A DNA stretch of 34,474 bases, taken from Prevotella sp. Its GTDB lineage: Bacteria > Bacteroidota > Bacteroidia > Bacteroidales > Bacteroidaceae. Below, in pieces: positions 1-5,350 of this stretch (position 1 is the stretch's first letter; each line of letters begins with the position of its first letter). A program made the translations under genes and the position numbers. Location of the stretch: contig JAGCDZ010000077.1 of NCBI GenBank assembly GCA_017650905.1, positions 1 to 34,474 of the forward strand, given 5' to 3'. The notes below the pieces were generated by a model. That model saw only the letters and a program-made list of their open reading frames with translations. It was not told the origin of the DNA and ran no database searches.

Positions 1-2
1 CT

Positions 3-1070
3 TTATGGTAGCGCATATCTTACTTTCGTCTTTAAAACGGCATATGCTCTGCAAGCCAGTTTCCTTGCTACTTTGATGATGGCTTTGTGTGGCTTCATGC
101 TCTGACAGCATTTGGAGTAATATGCCGATAGTTCGATGTCTCTCTGTATGGCAATCCAGCAGGATTCCACGATGAGTGGGCCGAGATGCTTGTTACCCCT
201 GTTTATCTTCTCTCCGCTGACCTTCCTGTCACCAGAGTCATGACAGGTAGGAATAAGCCCGAGGATGGCAACAAAACTACGCTCATTTGGAAATCGCATA
301 ATATTATTGTCCAGCTCTGTCAGCACTGACATGGATGTTATTAAGCCTAGCCCTGGCACAGTGATTAGAAGATTGTAATTCTCCTTGTACCTGTCTGTAG
401 TACTCAAACGACGGATCTCGCGAGTAACCTTAAGGATGGCCTTCCTGGTATTCTCCACCTGCTCACAGAGCAATATGAGTGACATCTTCTGTTCTGACAG
501 CAGCTCCACTTCCTCACGGAGCCATTTCATGAAGTTTCGTGACCAATGGGCGCTGTTCTTCCTGAAACGCTCAGGATACGTCACACCTTGAGTATAGAGG
601 AGGTGTTTCGTCCTGTTCTTCTGACGGGAGAGGTCCATGATGAAACGCTGGCGCAGGCGCATCAGGTTCGTATCGTCCATATACCGCTTGTCCTTGATGT
701 AGATGCCTGTCAGCTCGCCACGTTTCAGAGCCCAGGCTATCTTCTCAGAGTCCACGGCATCCGTCTTCAACGCCTTCTCCTTGCCCGTTGTGGGAATGTC
801 TGCAGCATGGACCACGATGTTCTCAATGCCCTGCTCTGTCAAGGCATAATGAGCGGAGAAACCGCAGAAGCCGGCCTCGTAGGCCGACTTGAAGTGGGCC
901 TCAGGGAATTTCTTGTTCAGTCTGTCAAAGAGCTCCTTTGCATCTGCATGCTGAGAGAATGAATACTTGCAGCCACTTTCCGTGAGCGTTGTCACGTGCC
1001 ACGTCTTCAGATGTACGTCAATTCCGACGTAAATGTTTTGTCCTTTGAAGGAAACTTTGTACTTTTGCAT
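3..1070 (-). CDS. IS110-family transposase (DEDD), complete ORF
   Basis: 355-residue RuvC-like recombinase of the IS110 family, which moves a circular element to a target chosen, in studied members, by an element-encoded bridge RNA. The N-terminal DEDD domain is seen at about residues 12-165 with D18 (GIDVH), E65 (YEAGFCG), D104 and D107 (KTDAVDSEKIA). The C-terminal Transposase_20 domain is at about 235-320, with VPGLGLITSM at 238-247 and GLIPTCHDSGDRKVSGEK from 271, S279 being a candidate catalytic serine. The length is normal for the family and the frame is intact, so it may be active. The stop lies at the window edge, so the downstream element end is not visible. About 190 bases of structured non-coding DNA precede the ATG. 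Family assignment is firm; IS110 versus IS1111 subgroup is not resolved. Confidence 0.93.
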   Translation of the reverse strand: MQKYKVSFKGQNIYVGIDVHLKTWHVTTLTESGCKYSFSQHADAKELFDRLNKKFPEAHFKSAYEAGFCGFSAHYALTEQGIENIVVHAADIPTTGKEKALKTDAVDSEKIAWALKRGELTGIYIKDKRYMDDTNLMRLRQRFIMDLSRQKNRTKHLLYTQGVTYPERFRKNSAHWSRNFMKWLREEVELLSEQKMSLILLCEQVENTRKAILKVTREIRRLSTTDRYKENYNLLITVPGLGLITSMSVLTELDNNIMRFPNERSFVAILGLIPTCHDSGDRKVSGEKINRGNKHLGPLIVESCWIAIQRDIELSAYYSKCCQSMKPHKAIIKVARKLACRAYAVLKTKVRYALP

Positions 1071-1073
1071 ACT

Positions 1074-1147
1074 GGTACGGTTTTAATTGTTAAATGTATT
1101 TTGTTTATTTTGCAGTTACAAAAATACAAACCAATTATTATCGTACC
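1074..1147. repeat. Imperfect inverted repeat in the IS110 leader
   Basis: GGTACG (1074-1079) pairs with CGTACC (1142-1147). Inside it AATTG (1085-1089) pairs with CAATT (1132-1136), and TGTATTTTGT pairs with ACAAAAATACA. The whole is a 74-base hairpin-capable segment directly upstream of the transposase ATG, enclosing its -7 box. It could be a transposase binding site or an RNA fold; its role is inferred only. Confidence 0.5.
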
Positions 1148-1149
1148 AA
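1119..1149 (-). promoter_or_regulatory. Promoter of the IS110 transposase
   Basis: On the minus strand TTG (1149-1147), a 20-base spacer and TATTTTTG (1126-1119) match the Bacteroidota -33/-7 consensus. Transcription would start near 1115, leaving a leader of about 45 bases before the ATG at 1070. The promoter sits inside an imperfect inverted repeat (1074-1147). Confidence 0.5.
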
Positions 1150-1260
1150 CTTTTTCCTCTGAAAAATCTATGAAAAACACCGAGGGGGTGCCTCGCGGCA
1201 GGGGGCTCGCAGCCCCCGAAAGCGTCTGCCGACTCAGTATCTCATTCCGTTAGCGACTGC
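1150..1260 (-). ncRNA. Candidate IS110 bridge RNA or structured leader
   Basis: This GC-rich patch sits in otherwise AT-rich DNA upstream of the transposase. On the minus strand it holds the hairpin GGGGGCT-GCG-AGCCCCC (1217-1201), then TGCC-GCGA-GGCA (1200-1189) with a GNRA tetraloop, then C-rich sequence able to pair with the G-run. IS110-group elements encode their bridge RNA between the element end and the transposase ORF, which is this position. No target- or donor-binding loops could be assigned because the element ends are unknown. It could equally be an unrelated hairpin left at the insertion site. Confidence 0.3.
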
Positions 1261-1354
1261 AAACATAGTAACTACGACTACTCCAAAAAACTTATAAAAT
1301 CTTATGATTTTACTAGTCACCTGCGGATGCTTTTATCTTTTCTGCCATTCAAAA

Positions 1355-1378
1355 CTTTTGCACTTTTGCAGACTTGAC
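1355..1378 (+). repeat. Left arm of TTTTGCAC inverted repeat
   Basis: 24 bases, CTTTTGCAC TTTTGCA GACTTGAC, matching the reverse complement of 1552-1586 except that the right copy carries one extra 8-base unit (GTTTTGCA). The arms are 173 bases apart and enclose an AT-rich segment. Confidence 0.7.
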
Positions 1379-1551
1379 TTTAATGTTTTTGAAAGTGCTA
1401 AAGGGGATGGGATGAGTACTCTGAGAGTAAAACATAGATATGATTGATAGTTATTAAAATATTCTATTATTAAAATTATATATATTATTATATATATAAT
1501 TTCTATATTATACTATATTCTTCCATTCATGGATTACAAACAAACCTTTAT
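1379..1551. other. AT-rich gene-free segment between inverted repeats
   Basis: The segment has no plausible ORF. From about 1455 to 1520 it is almost entirely A and T, with runs of TATA and ATTA, which would melt easily. A small hairpin TACTC-TGA-GAGTA lies at 1417-1429. No tRNA or known RNA motif was recognised. Confidence 0.6.
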
Positions 1552-1586
1552 GTCAAGTCTGCAAAACTGCAAAAGTGCAAAAGTGC
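1552..1586 (-). repeat. Right arm of TTTTGCAC inverted repeat
   Basis: GTCAAGTCT followed by GCAAAACT, GCAAAAGT, GCAAAAGT and GC. It is the reverse complement of 1355-1378 with one added 8-base unit. The octamer periodicity suggests slippage or a multi-site protein binding array. Confidence 0.7.
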
Positions 1587-1597
1587 GGGTAAGCGAG

Positions 1598-1624
1598 GCA
1601 GAGTGAAACTTGTTTCGACTCTGC
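1598..1624. repeat. Hairpin GCAGAGT-GAAAC / GTTTC-ACTCTGC
   Basis: A 12-bp stem with a single bulged G (1617) and a TT loop. No T-run follows, so it is not a convincing rho-independent terminator. It lies about 75 bases upstream of the HU-gene promoter. Confidence 0.5.
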
Positions 1625-1699
1625 AGAGCGGGAGCACTTTCGACGATAGTCAAAACCTAAGCAGTTTCGCATTTTTTTGAAAAATAATTGCCCAAAAGC

Positions 1700-1730
1700 T
1701 TGCATAATTCAGAAAAATTTCGTACCTTTG
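1700..1730 (+). promoter_or_regulatory. Promoter of the HU-like gene
   Basis: TTG (1700-1702), 20-base spacer and TACCTTTG (1723-1730) fit the Bacteroidota consensus. The predicted start near 1735 leaves an unusually long leader of about 165 bases. Confidence 0.6.
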
Positions 1731-1734
1731 CATC

Positions 1735-1899
1735 AAAGATGCAAAAATGACATAAAGCATCAAAATTTGCGGCATAACTATCGCGAAAATTTTTCTTAGT
1801 GCACGAAGAAGTTTTTCATAGGCATACCGCAAAACGAGGCAGAAAGGAAAAGGTTTTAAGGACGCGGAAAAATTTTAACCCCTTAAAATTTTAGATTTT
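1735..1899 (+). promoter_or_regulatory. Long 5' leader with hairpin at the start codon
   Basis: The untranslated leader of the HU-like gene. It ends in a perfect 10-bp inverted repeat AAAATTTTAA-CCCC-TTAAAATTTT (1869-1892) that finishes 7 bases before the ATG at 1900. Further upstream TTCTT and AAGAA flank an 8-base loop near 1791-1812. The terminal hairpin would overlap the ribosome-binding region, so it may modulate translation; this is inferred from position. Confidence 0.4.
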
Positions 1900-2748
1900 A
1901 TGGCACTTAAGGTAAAGGCAGTAGAAAGACTGCTGAAGTTTACGAAGAATGAGAATGATCCTGGCGTTTACCGCTATGTGATGAAGCCTGAGCTGTACAT
2001 CGCTCTGACGCAGGCCAAGGTGATCAAGGAGGCAGCCCTCCGCAGCGGTGTGAGCCAGGGCGTGATGAAGGCCTGCTGGGATGCAGCCGGCGAGGTGATC
2101 AAGGCCTGGGCTACCGAAGGTCACGCCGTACCCATGCCCGGACTGGGAAGCATGCGATTCGGCCTGCGTTCGAAGTCGGTGGAGAAGGTCGAGGACGTGA
2201 AGACGGGCTTGATCAAGAGCCGCCGCATCATCTTCACCCCATCGGTGGACCTGAAGGAAGAACTGGCCAACGCCTCTATCCAGATCACTTGTTACGACCG
2301 CAACGGCGACGTTGTGAAGCGTGTGACCTCTGCCGACGACGGCACCATCGAGGATCCCGAGGGCGACGAGAACGGCACTGAGAATGGTACTGAAAATGGT
2401 ACTGAGAACGGTGGCTCCCAGAATCAGGGCGGTTCACAGGGTGGTGAGCAGAACCAGCCGACTGGCTTCGCGCTGACGATTAGCACTAGCGGTAGCGGTT
2501 CCGCAACCATCAGCCACGACGGTAATGCTGTGACCTCGGGCGCAAGTCTGAATGAGGACGATGAGGTGGAAATCAGCATCACGCCTGCTGAGGACCAGGT
2601 TCCTACGGCTACGCTGAACGGCTCGGAGGTGGAGCTCACTGAAAGCGGTGGTGTGTATACCGGTAACTTCGCGATGCCCGCACAGGCCAGCACGCTGGTG
2701 ATCAACACGGGCACGGCTGAGGGGGACGACGGCTTCGACAAGGATTAA
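1900..2748 (+). CDS. HU-family (HU-HIG) DNA-binding protein with C-terminal beta domain
   Basis: 282-residue member of the HU-like 'HU-HIG' family, predicted to bind DNA in the cytoplasm. Residues 1-125 carry the HU-like core (MALKVKAVERLL, QAKVIKEAALRSGVSQG, MPGLGSMRFGLRSKSV, RRIIFTPSVDLKEEL). A linker follows with GTEN repeats (12-base DNA repeats near 2370-2412) and Gly/Gln/Ser-rich sequence, then residues 187-275 form a beta-rich, Ig- or InlB-repeat-like module (SGSGSATISHDGNAV ... FAMPAQASTLVINTG). The tail is acidic (EGDDGFDKD). No signal peptide is present, so the adhesin-like module is expected in the cytoplasm. It is followed by a folded repeat and a smalltalk gene, the usual partner. 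Family is secure; the C-terminal module's function is unknown. Confidence 0.88.
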   Translation: MALKVKAVERLLKFTKNENDPGVYRYVMKPELYIALTQAKVIKEAALRSGVSQGVMKACWDAAGEVIKAWATEGHAVPMPGLGSMRFGLRSKSVEKVEDVKTGLIKSRRIIFTPSVDLKEELANASIQITCYDRNGDVVKRVTSADDGTIEDPEGDENGTENGTENGTENGGSQNQGGSQGGEQNQPTGFALTISTSGSGSATISHDGNAVTSGASLNEDDEVEISITPAEDQVPTATLNGSEVELTESGGVYTGNFAMPAQASTLVINTGTAEGDDGFDKD

Positions 2749-2768
2749 GCGCTGAGTTTAAAAATGGC

Positions 2769-2891
2769 ACACAGATCTCACAGATCTCACAGATCTCACA
2801 GATTTTGTCCCTCACGGGACGGGCGAGCAAATGAGATCTTGTTATTCCAAAGGAATATGAAATCTGTGAAGATCCGTGAAGATCTGTGTGA
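2769..2891 (+). repeat. Folded 9/10-nt repeat element between HU and smalltalk genes
   Basis: The left arm has ACAGATCTC three times (2771-2797) plus ACAGAT (2798-2803). The right arm (2861-2891) is, in reverse complement, CACAGATCTT, CACGGATCTT, CACAGATT. The arms can pair over roughly 27 bases. Between them are two small hairpins, GTCCC-TCAC-GGGAC (2807-2820) and ATTCC-AAA-GGAAT (2844-2856). It lies in the likely transcript, where it would form a branched RNA. Confidence 0.7.
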
Positions 2892-2907
2892 CAATAAAAA
2901 ACGCACT

Positions 2908-3015
2908 ATGAAGAAGAGAGTGATTGAGATTGCGGTGAAGGTGTTAGTAGCCGCACTCACGGCCTTCCTCACGGCCATCACCACCACGAGCTGCATGGGC
3001 TACGGCCCCTTCTAA
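2908..3015 (+). CDS. Smalltalk microprotein (35 aa)
   Basis: Starts at ATG 2908; a longer in-frame reading from 2764 runs through the repeat element and is unlikely. The 35 residues are MKKR, a hydrophobic helix of about 20 residues (IEIAVKVLVAALTAFLTAIT), then TTSCMGYGPF. This matches the Bacteroidales 'smalltalk protein' family, recognised by size, the TSC near the C-terminus and its place after an HU-HIG gene. No function is established. The T-T-S-C ending resembles a lipobox, which would leave only a short lipid-modified peptide if processed; alternatively it is a plain single-pass membrane peptide. Confidence 0.85.
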   Translation: MKKRVIEIAVKVLVAALTAFLTAITTTSCMGYGPF

Positions 3016-3022
3016 ACAAAGA

Positions 3023-3046
3023 GCCCCCGCAGGTTTCTGTGGGGGC
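3023..3046. terminator. Hairpin terminator after smalltalk (convergent with DUF6055 gene)
   Basis: GCCCCCGCAG-GTTT-CTGTGGGGGC forms a 10-bp stem with one G-T pair. It lies 7 bases past the smalltalk stop and 12 bases past the stop of the convergent gene. T-runs on both sides are weak, so it may act as a bidirectional but imperfect terminator. Confidence 0.6.
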
Positions 3047-3058
3047 ACTTATCATGTT

Positions 3059-5230
3059 TTATTTTTGAAATACAAGCTTTTTCCCGTTCACGATATAGAC
3101 GCCACATACCATATTCTCCTGATTCACCTTGCGGCCTTGCAGATCGTAGGTTCCACTTGTTTCATCGGGAGAAAGGCGGACTGATGGTATCGAACTGGGG
3201 ATGGTATAGTCAATACTGGCAAGATGGCTATGAGCCGTCACACCCGTCTGGAAAGTGATGTTGAACACAAGGTAGGCAGTAGCTGACGATCCGTTATTGT
3301 CCTGATAGTGCAAGGCCTCGCGGATGGTGCGTTTCGTTCCATTGCTGTTGGCATTGGGAAACTGGCCAACGACAACACTCTTCGTCGACTTGGTGAACTC
3401 CGCATAGACCATGCAGCCACTGCCGTAAGAGATGGCCGTTCCGCTGGCATTAAACCAATGTCCGAAGTCACCATTCGTGGTTTTTCCCACTTTCTGCAGC
3501 GTGCCGTCAGCCTTGGCAGCATAGTTCATAATGGTACCGTTTCGTTGTGAACTGCTATAAGAGAGGATCTGCCCAAAGAGGTCATTGCCTTCCATTTGGA
3601 ATGCCGTACAGAGTGCATTGAGAGCGCTGCCCGAGAAATTGACAGTAGCTCCGTCGTAGCCAGAAGAAGGTGGCAGCACCACGTCGTAAGTGAGGGTGAC
3701 ATTACTGATGTTGCGTCCGTCGATAACTTTCTCGAATTCGGGTTCTTTGATGTAGGGAATAACGCTGGTGGCAGTGGTGTTGACGAGTTCAAACTGATAG
3801 GGCCATTGGTCGTCGTTCTTTATATTCTCGTCCCACTTGTGCTGGATATAGCCTGAGAGCGCCGGACTCACGACAAGGAACATGCGTTTTGTGCCTGCTG
3901 GCACTTCTGTGGTGATGTCCTCAGTCGCCTCGTCAGTGCCCTTGCAATGAACGATGTCGTCGTTGTAATATTCGCACGTGTTGTCATTCTTCAGGAAAAC
4001 GTAGCCGACCCGGAAGCCACGAGCCGAGGCATTGCTGACATAATTGTATTTCGTCACGCCTGCACGCATCAGCGCATTGGCATTGCCATTGTTATATTCT
4101 CCCGGATCTGCCGCATTGAGATTGCAGCCTGGCGTAAGGGCGGTGAACCTGGTGGTGATGGATGTGCCCGCCTCAGGGACAGAGAGCTCAACGACGTTGA
4201 ATCCTGTGCTTTGCGGCACACTGGCATAGGCCACCTGATATTTGCTGTCATCGAGCTGGACGGCACGGTAGTCGAATTTCCCGATGTAATTGCTTCGATA
4301 AGGAGCTGCCGCCTCAAAGTCGTAAGTGGCACAATGCAGGGCATAGTCGAAATAGAGCTTGTAAAAATCCTCGGGCGAGAGGCCCTTCAACTTCATCAGC
4401 GACTGGTTGAAATCCACGGCTCCCGTCATGGGCTGCTTCCATACCTGAGCCACAGTGGTTATGTCGTTGTAGTGTTGGCAGAGGTAATAGAGGAACCAGT
4501 AGCTCTGATAGCGCATCCACTCATGGGTGAAGGCGTAGTTCGCATTGTTTCCGAAGAGGGGATAGCTCTCGCTGAACATATACGACGGATAGGTCTGGTT
4601 GGCCTGCCACTGGGCCGTTTGTTCCCAAATCGTCTGTCCGCTGCCTACTGGCAGGTGGAAACCTGTGCCGATGGTCTGGGAAGAGACGTGGTTGTAGTTA
4701 GCCGCCTCGGCATAGCACATATAGTGGAAAGAGTGACCCACCTCATGGGCCAGCGCATGTCCGGCAGGTTTCACCGTAGCAGGATTAAGCCACAGCGCGC
4801 TGCATTCGAAGTCGTAGCCAGCGCCATAGCAGGTCCATGTGGTGGTGTAGTTCATCAGAATTAGGATCTTGTACTTATCCTTCATGTTACTGCTGGAGAA
4901 GCCCAACTTGTTGATATTAAGATCGTAACAGCTTTCAGCCACCCTCAGCACAGCATCCGCGTCGAACGACATCGACGTTCCGTTGAGCGATGGTGCCTTG
5001 CTTGGGTCGCTACCGAATCCCTTCTGCCAGAAAATGACACAGTTGTCCGACTCTTTGCTGCGTTTGAACGACCATTGCAGCTCCTTATTGCCGTCTTCTG
5101 TGTATTCCTGCGTGGTGGCATCGTATTTCCAGCTATCCGGAATATATACCGTTTTCTGGGCATAGATGCTCTGAACTGTCAGTACGGCAAACGCGAAGAG
5201 TATGATTCTGTTCTTCATCATATTAACCAT
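3059..5230 (-). CDS. Secreted DUF6055 metalloprotease-like protein with DUF4859 domain
   Basis: 723 residues from the ATG at 5230, chosen because a signal peptide (MMKNRIILFAFAVLTVQSIYAQ) follows directly; an extension to 5332 would start inside the promoter. The N-terminal half is DUF6055-like with a zinc-protease motif HEVGH at residues 162-166 (AGHALAHEVGHSFHYM). E203 in WEQTAQW is a possible third ligand. The second half contains a DUF4859-type region (about 540-690, ending HYQDNNGSSATAYLVF). The C-terminus, YDLQGRKVNQENMVCGVYIV then GKK, resembles a type-9-secretion type-A sorting tail, so export to the surface is likely. Substrate is unknown; neighbouring carbohydrate-binding genes suggest glycan or glycoprotein-related work, by context only. 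Confidence 0.8.
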   Translation of the reverse strand: MVNMMKNRIILFAFAVLTVQSIYAQKTVYIPDSWKYDATTQEYTEDGNKELQWSFKRSKESDNCVIFWQKGFGSDPSKAPSLNGTSMSFDADAVLRVAESCYDLNINKLGFSSSNMKDKYKILILMNYTTTWTCYGAGYDFECSALWLNPATVKPAGHALAHEVGHSFHYMCYAEAANYNHVSSQTIGTGFHLPVGSGQTIWEQTAQWQANQTYPSYMFSESYPLFGNNANYAFTHEWMRYQSYWFLYYLCQHYNDITTVAQVWKQPMTGAVDFNQSLMKLKGLSPEDFYKLYFDYALHCATYDFEAAAPYRSNYIGKFDYRAVQLDDSKYQVAYASVPQSTGFNVVELSVPEAGTSITTRFTALTPGCNLNAADPGEYNNGNANALMRAGVTKYNYVSNASARGFRVGYVFLKNDNTCEYYNDDIVHCKGTDEATEDITTEVPAGTKRMFLVVSPALSGYIQHKWDENIKNDDQWPYQFELVNTTATSVIPYIKEPEFEKVIDGRNISNVTLTYDVVLPPSSGYDGATVNFSGSALNALCTAFQMEGNDLFGQILSYSSSQRNGTIMNYAAKADGTLQKVGKTTNGDFGHWFNASGTAISYGSGCMVYAEFTKSTKSVVVGQFPNANSNGTKRTIREALHYQDNNGSSATAYLVFNITFQTGVTAHSHLASIDYTIPSSIPSVRLSPDETSGTYDLQGRKVNQENMVCGVYIVNGKKLVFQK

Positions 5231-5279
5231 TTGAATGCCTGTTTTTTCTCTCTTCCAACTTGTTTTCGCAAATTTTCTG

Positions 5280-5287
5280 CAAAGATA
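5280..5287 (-). promoter_or_regulatory. -7 box of the DUF6055 gene
   Basis: TATCTTTG on the minus strand, about 50 bases before the chosen ATG. No clear TTG is seen 19-20 bases upstream. Its position supports the start at 5230 rather than the longer reading from 5332. Confidence 0.45.
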
Positions 5288-5350
5288 GCGATAATCGAAG
5301 AAAAACGGGAAACTTTGCACAGAATTTAACAAAAGTTGATGCTCGCCAAT

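Noticed and set aside
1379-1551. Replication origin in the AT-rich segment
   Set aside because: AT-rich with flanking inverted repeats, but no DnaA-type boxes or replication gene beside it were seen.
1650-1832. 60-residue open frame on the minus strand in the leader of the HU gene
   Set aside because: It runs through the promoter and leader, has no recognisable domain and no ribosome-binding or coding signature.
2764-2907. In-frame N-terminal extension of the smalltalk gene
   Set aside because: The extension encodes HRSHRSHR repeats made by the folded repeat element; the family begins with MKK, which is at 2908.
3947-4864. 305-residue open frame on the plus strand inside the DUF6055 gene
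   Set aside because: A mirror reading of a real gene with no domain; the opposite strand has signal peptide, zinc motif and tail.
5231-5332. 34-residue N-terminal extension of the DUF6055 protein
   Set aside because: It lies over the -7 box and precedes a complete signal peptide.
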